A stretch of 64,000 nucleotides of DNA, from the NCBI GenBank assembly GCA_003241695.1, contig QFPN01000004.1:124001-188000 (forward strand), written 5' to 3'. Shown here in pieces: positions 23,895-32,215 of this stretch (positions are counted from its first letter, which is position 1; each line of letters starts with the position of its first letter). Position numbers and translations under genes: made by a program. The notes beneath the pieces are model-generated. The model was not told the DNA's origin. It ran no database searches and saw nothing but the letters and a program-made list of their open reading frames with translations. This DNA is from Ancylobacter novellus (GTDB lineage: Bacteria; Pseudomonadota; Alphaproteobacteria; Rhizobiales; Methylopilaceae).

Positions 23895-26800
23895 ATGACC
23901 TCTTCCTCCCGCTGGCAGTTCTGGATCGACCGGGGCGGCACCTTCACCGACGTGATCGGCCGCGCGCCCGACGGCGGCCTGCATGTCCGCAAGCTGCTGT
24001 CGGAGAACCCGGCCGCCTATCGCGACGCCGCGGTGGCCGGCGTGCGGGAACTGCTGGGCGTGAAACCCGGCGAGCCCGTGCCGGCGGAAAAGATCGACGC
24101 GGTGAAGATGGGCACCACCGTCGCCACCAACGCGCTGCTCGAACGCAAGGGCGAGCGCACGGCGCTGCTGATTACCCGCGGGCTGAAGGATCAGCTCCGC
24201 ATCGGCTACCAGGCGCGGCCAAAACTGTTCGCGAAGAAGATCGAGCGGCCGGAGCCGCTCTATACCCAAGTCGTCGAGGTCGACGAGCGCGTGCGCGCCG
24301 ACGGGACGGTGGAGCGTCCCTTCGACGAGGCCGCGTTCCGTTCGTCGCTCGAAGTGCTGAAGGCCGAAGGCTTCGACGCGCTCGCCATCGTCTTCATGCA
24401 CGCCTACGCCCACCCCTCGCACGAGCAGGCGGCGGCGAGGATCGCGCGCGAAATGGACTTCGCGCAGGTCTCGGTCAGCCATGAGGTCTCGGGCCTGCCC
24501 AAGATCGTCGGGCGCGGCGACACGACGGTGGTCGACGCCTATCTGACGCCGGTGCTCGCGGCCTATGTCGCCCGAGTCCGCGACGAGCTGGGCCTTCCGG
24601 AAGACGACGCGCGGCGGCTGATGTTCATGACCTCGGCCGGCGGCCTCACCTCCGCGAGCCTGTTCCAGGGCAAGGACGCGATCCTGTCTGGACCCGCCGG
24701 CGGCGTGGTGGCGATGGCCGCGACCGCCGCCGCGGCGGGTTTCGAGAAGGTGATCGGCTTCGACATGGGCGGGACCTCGACCGACGTCGCGCATTTCGAC
24801 GGCGCGTTCGAGCGCTCGTTCGAGACGGTGGTGGCCGGAACGCGCATGCGCGCGCCGATGATGCGCATCCACACGGTGGCGGCCGGCGGCGGCTCGATCC
24901 TGCATTTCGACAAGGGCCGGTTCCGCGTCGGCCCGGATTCCGCCGGCGCCTCCCCCGGCCCCGCCGCCTACCGCAACGGCGGGCCGCTGACGGTGACCGA
25001 CGCCAACGTCATGCTGGGCAAGCTCGCGCCGGACCTGTTCCCGAAGATCTTCGGGCCTTCGCGGGACGAGGCTCTGGACGCAGACGTCGTCCGCGAGAAA
25101 TTCGAGGCGCTCGCGGCCGAGATCGGAGACGGGCGCTCGCCCGAAGAGGTCGCAGACGGCTTCGTGGCGGTCGCGGTCGCCAGCATGGCGGAGGCGATCA
25201 AGACGATTTCGGTCGCGCGCGGCTACGACGTCACGAAATACGCGCTCAACTGCTTCGGCGGCGCGGGCGGGCAGCATGCGGCGCTCGTCGCCGACGCGCT
25301 CGGGATCGACACGGTGCTGATCCACCCGCTGTCAGGGCTCCTGTCGGCCTACGGCATGGGGCTGGCGGACATCCGCGCCGAACGAACCGCGAGCTTAAGG
25401 TTAACGCTTCATGAAGCGGCGCAAGCCATTGCGGAAGCGACGACAAGGCTCGCTGCTGAAGCGATGGACGAACTCCGAGCCCAAGGCGTCGAGGACGGCG
25501 AGACGGAGGTCCGCCTCCATGTCCGCTACGACGGCACGGATTCGACGCTGGAGGTGCCGGTGGAGGCGCCGCCGTCATGCCCGCGCGGAGCGCGGGTATC
25601 CACGACTTCCGCCGACGCGCCCCTCGATCAAGTCGTGGATACCCGGCCTGCGGCCGGGCATGACGGGTGGAGCGTCGACCTCGACCGCGTCGCGACCGAC
25701 TTCGCCGATCTCCACCGCGCCCGCTTCGGCTTCGTGGACGAGGCCCGCGGGCTGATCGTGGAGGCGATCGAGGTGGAATGCTTCGGCGGCGGCTCGGGGC
25801 TCGACGAGCCGGAGCACGAAGCCGCGTCCTCTCCCCTTCCCGCCCCCGAACGGACCGCGACCTTCTTCTCAGGCGGCGCGCCGCATCAGGCCTCTGTCTT
25901 CCGCCGCGAAGCGCTCGGGATCGGGCATCGTGTCGAGGGGCCGGCGCTGATCGTCGAGCCCAACCAGACCGTCGTCGTCGAGGACGGCTGGCGCGCCGAG
26001 GTCTCCCCCCGCGACCATCTCGTGCTGACCCGCTCCCGCCCCCGCGAGATCCGCAAGGCGGTCGGCGCCGAAGCCGACCCGGTCATGCTCGAGATCTTCA
26101 ACAACCTGTTCATGTCGATCGCCGAGCAGATGGGGCTCGTGCTGCAGAACACGGCCTCGTCGGTGAACATCAAGGAGCGGCTCGACTTCTCCTGCGCGGT
26201 GTTCGCGCCCGACGGCGCGCTGGTGGCGAACGCGCCGCACATGCCGGTCCATCTCGGCTCCATGGACCGTTCCGTGGAGGCCGTGCTGCGTCGCGTCGGC
26301 GACGGGCTGAAGCCGAACGCAGCTTACGTCCTCAACGCGCCCTATGACGGCGGCACGCATCTGCCGGACGTAACTGTCGTGACGCCGGTGTTCGACGAGG
26401 CCGGAAAGGACCTGCTTTTCCTCGTCGCGAGCCGCGGCCACCACGCCGACATCGGCGGCGTCGCGCCGGGGTCCATGTCCCCGCGCGCGACCACGATCGA
26501 ACAGGAAGGCGTCACCATCGACGTCATGCCGCTGGTGGAGGACGGGCGTTTCCGCGAGGCCGAGATCCGCGAGGTCCTGTCTTCGGCCCGCTTCCCGGCC
26601 CGCAATCCGGACCAGAACGTCGCCGACCTGAAGGCGCAGGTCGCCGCCAACGCCAAGGGCGTGGCGGAGCTGAACAAGATGATCGCCGCCTTCGGGCTCG
26701 ACGTGGTGCAGGCCTATATGCGTCACGTGCAGGACAATGCGGCCGAAAGCGTCGCGCGGGCGCTGACGACCCTCGACGACGCCGAGTTCGCGGTCGAGAT

Positions 26801-27614
26801 GGATCAGGGCGCGGAAATCCGGGTGAAGATCACGGTCGACCGCGAGGCGCGCCGGGCGAAGGTCGACTTCACCGGCACGAGCGAGCAGCGCCGGGATAAT
26901 TTCAACGCGCCCGAGCCCGTCACCCGCGCCGCCGTTCTCTACGCCTTCCGCGTCATGGTCGAGGACGACATCCCGATGAACGCCGGCTGCCTCAGGCCGA
27001 TCGAGATCGTCGCGCCGGAAGGCTCGCTCCTGAACCCGCGCCCGCCCGCCGCCGTCGTCGCCGGCAATGTCGAGACCAGCCAGGCCGTGACCGACTGCCT
27101 GTTCGGCGCGATGAAGGTCATGGGCTCGACGCAAGGCACGATGAACAACCTGACCTTCGGCGACGACCGCCGGCAGTATTACGAGACGATCTGCTCGGGC
27201 TCGGCCGCCGGCCCCGGCTTCGACGGGGCGGACGCGGTCCATGTCCACATGACGAATTCGCGCCTCACCGACCCGGAAATTCTCGAGCAGCGCTACCCGG
27301 TCGTGCTCGACGAGTTCTCGATCCGAGAAGGCTCGGGCGGGCGCGGACAATGGTCGGCGGGCGACGGAATCCGGCGCGTGATCCGGTTCCTCGAACCGAT
27401 GGACTGCGCGATCCTTTCGGGGCGCCGCCGGGTCCGCGCCTTCGGCATGGAAGGCGGCGAGGAGGGCGAAACAGGCCGCAATTCCGTGCGGCGGACGAAT
27501 GGCGGGGTGGAAGAACTGAGCGGCTGCGACCAAATCAAGGTCGACCCGGGCGACGCGATCGTCATAGAAACGCCGACCGGGGGCGGCTGGGGTCCGCGAC
27601 CCGAGGGAGTTTGA
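23895..27614 (+). CDS. Fused HyuA-HyuB hydantoinase / 5-oxoprolinase family protein
   Basis: ATP-dependent amidohydrolase of the 5-oxoprolinase/hydantoinase family; the actual substrate (5-oxoproline, a hydantoin or similar) is not determined. The 1239-residue product joins a HyuA-type half (about residues 1-700, beginning FWIDRGGTFTDVIG, with the ASKHA-like VIGFDMGGTSTDVAHF) to a HyuB-type half from about 728 (MLEIFNNLFMSIAEQMG; SRGHHADIGG; GNVETSQAVTDCLFGA). The ATG at 23895 was chosen because homology begins at once. No Shine-Dalgarno sequence is visible, and a family B repeat fills the leader. Residues about 560-591 are encoded by an in-frame palindromic repeat and look foreign to the family. 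Two rare TTA leucine codons occur near 25395-25403. Confidence 0.93.
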   Translation: MTSSSRWQFWIDRGGTFTDVIGRAPDGGLHVRKLLSENPAAYRDAAVAGVRELLGVKPGEPVPAEKIDAVKMGTTVATNALLERKGERTALLITRGLKDQLRIGYQARPKLFAKKIERPEPLYTQVVEVDERVRADGTVERPFDEAAFRSSLEVLKAEGFDALAIVFMHAYAHPSHEQAAARIAREMDFAQVSVSHEVSGLPKIVGRGDTTVVDAYLTPVLAAYVARVRDELGLPEDDARRLMFMTSAGGLTSASLFQGKDAILSGPAGGVVAMAATAAAAGFEKVIGFDMGGTSTDVAHFDGAFERSFETVVAGTRMRAPMMRIHTVAAGGGSILHFDKGRFRVGPDSAGASPGPAAYRNGGPLTVTDANVMLGKLAPDLFPKIFGPSRDEALDADVVREKFEALAAEIGDGRSPEEVADGFVAVAVASMAEAIKTISVARGYDVTKYALNCFGGAGGQHAALVADALGIDTVLIHPLSGLLSAYGMGLADIRAERTASLRLTLHEAAQAIAEATTRLAAEAMDELRAQGVEDGETEVRLHVRYDGTDSTLEVPVEAPPSCPRGARVSTTSADAPLDQVVDTRPAAGHDGWSVDLDRVATDFADLHRARFGFVDEARGLIVEAIEVECFGGGSGLDEPEHEAASSPLPAPERTATFFSGGAPHQASVFRREALGIGHRVEGPALIVEPNQTVVVEDGWRAEVSPRDHLVLTRSRPREIRKAVGAEADPVMLEIFNNLFMSIAEQMGLVLQNTASSVNIKERLDFSCAVFAPDGALVANAPHMPVHLGSMDRSVEAVLRRVGDGLKPNAAYVLNAPYDGGTHLPDVTVVTPVFDEAGKDLLFLVASRGHHADIGGVAPGSMSPRATTIEQEGVTIDVMPLVEDGRFREAEIREVLSSARFPARNPDQNVADLKAQVAANAKGVAELNKMIAAFGLDVVQAYMRHVQDNAAESVARALTTLDDAEFAVEMDQGAEIRVKITVDREARRAKVDFTGTSEQRRDNFNAPEPVTRAAVLYAFRVMVEDDIPMNAGCLRPIEIVAPEGSLLNPRPPAAVVAGNVETSQAVTDCLFGAMKVMGSTQGTMNNLTFGDDRRQYYETICSGSAAGPGFDGADAVHVHMTNSRLTDPEILEQRYPVVLDEFSIREGSGGRGQWSAGDGIRRVIRFLEPMDCAILSGRRRVRAFGMEGGEEGETGRNSVRRTNGGVEELSGCDQIKVDPGDAIVIETPTGGGWGPRPEGV
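25572..25666. repeat. Palindromic repeat, family A, copy 3, inside the oxoprolinase coding sequence
   Basis: Outer arms CCGTCATGCCC (25572-25582) and GGGCATGACGG (25656-25666), inner hairpins, and core GGGTATCCACGACTT against AAGTCGTGGATACCC match the intergenic copies. It is read through in frame, giving about 31 residues beginning PSCPRGARVSTT and ending TRPAAGHDG. It lies between LEVPVEAP and WSVDLDRVATDF in the HyuA half. Confidence 0.92.
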
Positions 27615-27622
27615 CGCCCACC

Positions 27623-28486
27623 ATGAGCGCACGTCGACCGATCCCCGTCGAGGGCGGGGGCACGCTGAAGCCCGTCACCGTCTCGAAGATCCGCAACGCC
27701 AAGGGCAAGGAGCCCCTGGTCTGCCTCACCGCCTACACGACGCCGGTCGCGCAGGCGCTCGACCAGGCCTGCGACCTGCTGCTCGTCGGCGACAGCCTCG
27801 GCATGGTGGTGTACGGGCTCGAAAGCACCATCCCGGTCACGCTCGAGATGATGATCGCCCATGGCGCGGCGGTGTCGCGCGGCGCGCGGCATGCGCTCGT
27901 GGTGGTCGACCTGCCGTTCGGCTCCTATCAGGAGAGCCCGGCGCAGGCGTTCCGCTCGGCCTCGCGCATCCTCGCCGAAACGGGGTGCGACGCGGTGAAG
28001 CTCGAGGGCGGCGCGGTGATGGCCGACACGATCGAGTTCCTCACCGCGCGCGGCGTGCCGGTGCTCGCCCATATCGGCCTCCAGCCGCAGTCGGTGAACG
28101 CGCTCGGCGGCTACGCCGCCCGCGGCAAGCAGTCGTCGGAGGCCGACGCGATCGTGGCCGACGCCCGCGCGGTCGCGGACGCGGGCGCCTTCGCGGTGGT
28201 GGTCGAGGGCGTGGTCGCGCCGCTCGCCGCCCGCATCACCTCGACGATCCGCGTGCCGACCATCGGCATCGGCGCCTCGGCCGAATGCGACGGCCAGATC
28301 CTCGTCACCGACGACATGATGGGCGTGACCTTCGGCCATGTGCCGAAATTCGTGCGCCGCTACGCCGACGTCGGCGCGACCATGAAGGCGGCCGCCGAGG
28401 CCTACGCCGAGGACGTGCGCGCGCGCCGCTTCCCCGCGGACGAGCACCTCTACGGAACCGGCGCGCCGAAGATCGCGGCGGGGTGA
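27623..28486 (+). CDS. panB: 3-methyl-2-oxobutanoate hydroxymethyltransferase
   Basis: First enzyme of pantothenate synthesis. It transfers a hydroxymethyl group from methylene-tetrahydrofolate to alpha-ketoisovalerate, giving ketopantoate. The 287-residue product has the family landmarks LTAYTTPVAQALDQACDLLLVGDSLGMV, DLPFGSYQ (Mg-binding aspartate), KLEGG, HIGLQPQSV and TIGIGAS with the catalytic glutamate in VVEGV. The ATG is 8 bases after the oxoprolinase stop, with AGGGAG upstream, so it may be co-transcribed. No panC is present in the window. Confidence 0.95.
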   Translation: MSARRPIPVEGGGTLKPVTVSKIRNAKGKEPLVCLTAYTTPVAQALDQACDLLLVGDSLGMVVYGLESTIPVTLEMMIAHGAAVSRGARHALVVVDLPFGSYQESPAQAFRSASRILAETGCDAVKLEGGAVMADTIEFLTARGVPVLAHIGLQPQSVNALGGYAARGKQSSEADAIVADARAVADAGAFAVVVEGVVAPLAARITSTIRVPTIGIGASAECDGQILVTDDMMGVTFGHVPKFVRRYADVGATMKAAAEAYAEDVRARRFPADEHLYGTGAPKIAAG

Positions 28487-28493
28487 GGCGCGG

Positions 28494-28859
28494 CTATTCG
28501 GACGGAAGGCTGCCGACGCCCGCGGCGATATGTGCGGCCGCGTCCATGCTCTCATGCAGAACGCGGATGATCTCCAGCCGGGCGAAGCCGTTCGCCGATC
28601 TGCCCACGCGATAGAAGATCTGGTGCGCCGCTCTTCGTCGAGCGCGCGCGGCCAGTGAAACGTGAATGGAACGCAAGCCTGTCAGGAATTCCGAGCGATC
28701 GAGAGACGACGGTCGTGCCGGATTTTCCAGGACGAGCGCGACAGCTCCCTTCAGGAGATCCGCGTAAACGTCCATCTGCCTGTCGCCGAAACGATCGAAG
28801 GTGGTGGCCAGAATGCCGTCGATGTCTCGTCTTGCGATCTCGGAATAGACGATCCTCAC
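28494..28859 (-). CDS. ParE-type toxin of a type II toxin-antitoxin system
   Basis: RelE/ParE-superfamily fold; ParE members poison DNA gyrase, but some members have other targets. The 121-residue product begins RIVYSEIARRDIDGI, shows the central helix-strand pattern GLRSIHVSLAARAR, and has IFYRVGRS with the C-terminal strand LEIIRVLHESMD typical of ParE. It is longer than usual (about 95-100) because of a C-terminal tail. It overlaps the ParD-like antitoxin gene by ATGA, the normal antitoxin-first arrangement. Confidence 0.85.
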   Translation of the reverse strand: MRIVYSEIARRDIDGILATTFDRFGDRQMDVYADLLKGAVALVLENPARPSSLDRSEFLTGLRSIHVSLAARARRRAAHQIFYRVGRSANGFARLEIIRVLHESMDAAAHIAAGVGSLPSE

Positions 28860-29110
28860 GGCCGCTTTCGACTCAGAACGTCTCTCCGGATGTCGTCGAT
28901 CGTTCCTTCGTAGATCCGCCCCGCCTCGATGTCCGCGATGCCCTCGGCGATCGCGGCTCTCAGCGCGCCGAGCTTGCGGTCCTGCTCCTCTCGGAGCAGC
29001 CTCAAACCCTCGGCGACGGCGTCCGACGCGGAATCCGAGTAGCCGCGCGCGACGCGGTCTTCGACAAAAGCCGCGAGTTCGCCCGTCAGGTTGATGGTCA
29101 TCGCCGACAT
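28856..29110 (-). CDS. ParD-type antitoxin
   Basis: Ribbon-helix-helix DNA-binding antitoxin expected to neutralise the adjacent ParE-like toxin and repress the pair. The 84-residue product begins with the beta-strand TINLTGELAAFVEDRV and continues with the ARGYSDSASDAVAEGLRLLRE helix pair. The acidic C-terminal part would wrap the toxin. I chose the ATG at 29110 because the RHH strand begins directly after it; the open frame extends to 29179 without family-like sequence. Confidence 0.85.
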   Translation of the reverse strand: MSAMTINLTGELAAFVEDRVARGYSDSASDAVAEGLRLLREEQDRKLGALRAAIAEGIADIEAGRIYEGTIDDIRRDVLSRKRP

Positions 29111-29180
29111 CGAGCCCGCTCCCTCGTCTCCGCGGGGAAGCATCGCCCTCAGGCGCCGGGCTGTCAAAAGCCCAGCCACT

Positions 29181-30050
29181 TCACTCGTCGTCGCCGTAAT
29201 CTTCCGGGGCTTCGTCGAGCAGGTCGAGCGGCCCGCGGCGGCCGAGCGCGCCGGTGACCGCGACGTCGTCCCTGAGATGGCGCGGCCAAGCGGGGACCGG
29301 CGCGTAGCTCATCGGGACCTCGTCGTCCTCGGACGGCGCGTAGACGTCGGCGCCCGGCTGCGCCGCCGGCTCGATGCGCACGGGGCGCGGGCGGCAATAG
29401 GCGGAGCCTTTCGCGTTGTGGCGCGCGAGGTCGAAGTGGAAGTGATTCTCGTGGAACCCGTCGCTTCCCGGCCCCAGCACCGTCTTGAACAGACCGCAGG
29501 CGCCGGCGTGCACCTCGCGCAGGAAGGCCTGCGCCTCCGGCGCGCCGCCGCGCCAGTCGCGCAGCACCGAGACCTGCCTCCCGTCGACGAGCGTGAAGGC
29601 CCCGACGTCGAGCGCGTTGCCGAAGGAATGCTCGGAGAGCTTCGCGCCCGGCCGGTTGTTGCGCGTGCGGCAGCCGTAGGACGCCATGTTGTTGAGCGAG
29701 GCGACCCGCACGCCGAAGCGCGCTTCCGCCGCCGGTTGCACCACGTCGCGCATCCAGTCGTTGACGGCGGCGTTCATCGGGCAGCCGAGCCGCGCCGAAG
29801 GGTCGATCGCTGTTTCGCCGTCCTGAACGGCGGTGATCGAAAACGGATGTTCGAGCCCGCAGACGCCCGGCCCGTCGATCTCCTTCACGGGGCGCGAGAA
29901 CGAGGTCGGCATGATCAGTCCGCGCGCGAGGCACACGCGCTCCGCCTCGCCGCGCCAGGCCGCCCGCTGCTCCCTGTTGAAGGAGCCGCAGGCCGCCAGC
30001 GCGGCGATCAGGCCGACGGCGATGAGACCATACGCAACACGGGTCTTCAT
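29181..30050 (-). CDS. Extensin-like C-terminal domain lipoprotein
   Basis: Predicted outer- or inner-membrane lipoprotein: a signal peptide with lipobox LAAC near residue 20 opens the 289-residue product. The rest is an extensin-like C-terminal domain with LSEHSFGNALDVGAF and HENHFHFDLAR. These two motifs resemble the SxHxxGxAxD and HxH zinc motifs of LAS/M15 peptidases, so a peptidoglycan carboxypeptidase-like activity is plausible but inferred. Despite the name there is no link to plant extensins. The C-terminal 60 residues are acidic and probably disordered. Confidence 0.85.
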   Translation of the reverse strand: MKTRVAYGLIAVGLIAALAACGSFNREQRAAWRGEAERVCLARGLIMPTSFSRPVKEIDGPGVCGLEHPFSITAVQDGETAIDPSARLGCPMNAAVNDWMRDVVQPAAEARFGVRVASLNNMASYGCRTRNNRPGAKLSEHSFGNALDVGAFTLVDGRQVSVLRDWRGGAPEAQAFLREVHAGACGLFKTVLGPGSDGFHENHFHFDLARHNAKGSAYCRPRPVRIEPAAQPGADVYAPSEDDEVPMSYAPVPAWPRHLRDDVAVTGALGRRGPLDLLDEAPEDYGDDE

Positions 30051-30183
30051 GCCCTCTAAAATGAGAGGGTTTCGGTTAACGCCCGATCAACGGCGCGCCC
30101 TCCCCCGGACAGTCGATACCTAAGGACGGTTCACGGCAGGCCGGCTTTGCGCGAAGGTCCGGCCCGACCCCAAGGAGGCACCC

Positions 30184-30786
30184 ATGGCCGACGCGCCCAA
30201 AACCCTGCTCGAACTCGCCGGAGCAAATCCCGCGCCCGCCTCGCTGAAGGACGCGACGCTGGTCGTGATCGACGCGCAGAACGAATATGTCGCCGGCCCG
30301 ATCGCGCTGCCCGGCGTCGGCCCGGCGCTCGGCGCGATCGCAGACCTGCTCGCCGCCGCCCGAGCCGCCGGAACGCCGATCGTCCACCTCGCCCACCGCG
30401 CGCCGGCCGGCGTGTTCGTGGAAGGCACCGAGGGCGCGGAGATCGCGCCTCAGGCCGCGCCCAAGGAGGGCGAGCCGGTGTTCAAGAAGGAGCTGCCGAA
30501 CGGTTTCACCAATCCGGAGCTGAAGCCGGCGCTCGAGAAGCTCGGCCGGAAGAACCTGATCCTCACGGGCTTCATGACCCACATGTGCGTGGATTCGACC
30601 GCCCGCGCGGCCGTCGACCTCGGCTACGGCGTCACCATCGTCGAGAACGCGACCGCGAGCCGTGCGCTGCCGGGGGCTGTGGGCAAGGAGGCCCGCTCGG
30701 CGCAGGAGGTGCATGACGGCGCGCTCGCGGGGCTCGCGGATTTGTTCGCCGTCGTGGTGAAGGATCGGAGCGCGCTTGGGAACTGA
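30184..30786 (+). CDS. Isochorismatase-family cysteine hydrolase
   Basis: Soluble cysteine hydrolase of the isochorismatase/nicotinamidase fold; the substrate is not known. The 200-residue product shows the catalytic triad expected of the family: aspartate in VVIDAQNEY, lysine in FKKELPNGF, and nucleophile cysteine in GFMTHMCVDSTARAA. A GGAGG-type site precedes the ATG at 30184. It lies divergently from the extensin-like gene and borders the low-G+C island downstream. Confidence 0.92.
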   Translation: MADAPKTLLELAGANPAPASLKDATLVVIDAQNEYVAGPIALPGVGPALGAIADLLAAARAAGTPIVHLAHRAPAGVFVEGTEGAEIAPQAAPKEGEPVFKKELPNGFTNPELKPALEKLGRKNLILTGFMTHMCVDSTARAAVDLGYGVTIVENATASRALPGAVGKEARSAQEVHDGALAGLADLFAVVVKDRSALGN

Positions 30787-31090
30787 ATGCCTTCGCTTCG
30801 ACCAATCTCGTGTCGAGTGGGAAAAGTAGGGGTAGGCGCAAGAGACCCAGTCCAAAAAGGAATCCGGCTTGAGATGCCAGGATACCTCCGAAAAATTTTA
30901 CCCAATCCCGCTGCTTGCGCTTCTATCTTCTCCGCACAGTCTTGAGCAATCCGGGAAGCGCTTCTGTTGAAAAGTGCAACCCGGACGTCAGAGCTGGTCC
31001 GTCACTGCCCATTCGTTGGAGCGAGGCAAGCGACATCGGCAGCAACTAAGACGCACGCACAGGCCTAAGGATGTTTAATAAACCATGTGA
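30787..31090. other. Intergenic region at the left edge of the low-G+C island
   Basis: No intact gene was recognised. On the minus strand, two short open stretches in different frames look protein-like: a helical RIAQDCAEKIEAQAAGLGK and, one frame over, a hydrophobic FFGGILASQAGFLFGLGLL (about 30830-30970). This could be a gene decayed by frameshift, or chance. Composition changes here from about 70% G+C toward the 40% seen in the next genes. Confidence 0.35.
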
Positions 31091-31462
31091 TTATTTTTCC
31101 CGCGTTAGCTCCGATAAAATTTCGTTCATGACAATATCCGCGCCCAATGCATTACGTCTAGCATCTGAGTAAAGATCTTTCAATTTTCGGTACCATAAAG
31201 TAGATTCGGCTCCGGAAAGAGATTTATTGTCCAAGTCATTATCTGTAAAAGACTCTACAATTATACCCTCCTTATTGATAAGATCAATTTTATAATCATT
31301 ACCTTCGGTTTGAAAATTGTATTCTTCAGATATCTTTAGTGATGAACTACCAAAAGCCAAAATAAATGTTCCATCTTGCACACCTACTTTCCAAGCCAAA
31401 CCATGTTCGTTAGTTTTAGCTATCAAACCATCCACGATCAATTTGAACTTCGAAACACTCAC
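31091..31462 (-). CDS. Small hypothetical protein, second gene of a coupled pair
   Basis: Function not recognised. The 123-residue product appears soluble, with mixed strand and helix. It has a central GTFILAFGSSSLKISEEYNF strand pattern and a C-terminal helix, LWYRKLKDLYSDARRNALGADIVMNEIL. No catalytic motif is obvious. The GTG start at 31462 overlaps the stop of the upstream membrane-protein gene as GTGA, so the two are probably co-translated. G+C is about 40% in the part I counted and codon use is A/T-rich, unlike every neighbouring gene. This points to horizontal acquisition. A role with its partner, for example as cytosolic sensor or effector, is speculation. Confidence 0.75.
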   Translation of the reverse strand: MSVSKFKLIVDGLIAKTNEHGLAWKVGVQDGTFILAFGSSSLKISEEYNFQTEGNDYKIDLINKEGIIVESFTDNDLDNKSLSGAESTLWYRKLKDLYSDARRNALGADIVMNEILSELTREK

Positions 31463-32004
31463 GCCGCGCCCTCCAGCTTTGCTCTCTTCCACTCCCCCAA
31501 TACTTCAACTAGAGAATCTATATCATCCATAATTATAGAATTGAAACGCGTTGCTTTAAGATTCTGATTTGTCTCGATCATTTTTTCTACTGATTTTTCC
31601 ATATCTGCTAGATTAGTTATTACTACTTGAAGACGCTGTCCGTGCAATCGGACTAGATCGGGATTTGCTGATTTGATAGCTATCAGCAACTTGCGCGTAG
31701 AGGCATACCGCTCCGGTAGACCAATATTATGACCGTGACGGTGAGCGCGCTTGATCTCTTCCAATACCGAAATCACAGAAGAAAAATCGACGATAGCGTC
31801 GAACGTGAGTACTGCATCTCTTGCAAGCACAGCAGCTTTCTCGGCCTGCTCAGCAGCCACCTTCGAAGCTTCGGCCGCAGTTCGAGATTTGTTTATCGCC
31901 CATATCGACCTCCAAAAACCAACGAATATAAGGAGTAATGTAGCAAAGTCGGCCAAGTTGCCAACCTGATTAACTTCAAGCCAAGATAGAAAACCAGACC
32001 ACAC
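31459..32004 (-). CDS. Membrane-anchored helical hypothetical protein, first gene of a coupled pair
   Basis: Function not recognised. The 181-residue product has one predicted transmembrane helix at about residues 17-36 (ADFATLLLIFVGFWRSIWAI). A long Ala/Glu/Lys-rich helix of coiled-coil character follows at about 38-70, then a mostly helical cytoplasmic part containing VLEEIKRAHRHGHNIGLPERYASTRKLLI and a second helical stretch. The start is a GTG at 32004 with AAAGG seven bases upstream. It is A/T-rich like its partner and translationally coupled to it. The anchor plus coiled coil plus small soluble partner resembles the layout of some accessory defence or stress modules, but no known family was identified. 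Confidence 0.75.
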   Translation of the reverse strand: MWSGFLSWLEVNQVGNLADFATLLLIFVGFWRSIWAINKSRTAAEASKVAAEQAEKAAVLARDAVLTFDAIVDFSSVISVLEEIKRAHRHGHNIGLPERYASTRKLLIAIKSANPDLVRLHGQRLQVVITNLADMEKSVEKMIETNQNLKATRFNSIIMDDIDSLVEVLGEWKRAKLEGAA

Positions 32005-32215
32005 CTTGCAACCTTTGTAACGCTAGACCAAACGCGATGGCCTATTCTTCCAAAAACAATTAATCGGGACTTGGAAACAAGCTAATAGCTTAATGATCGC
32101 ACTTCAACCGAAGATAGCCATTCGCTCTATGCAAGACGCTGGCGCTCCACAGATTTTTGGGCAAAGGTCACCGTCGGCAGCTAATCCGCGGATTGCAATC
32201 GCGCGCCCGCTCTGG

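Noticed and set aside
30624..30905. A 93-codon minus-strand frame overlapping the isochorismatase gene
   Set aside because: Half of it is antisense to a well-supported gene, with Ser/Thr/Pro-rich low-complexity sequence. Only the intergenic part was kept as a possible remnant.
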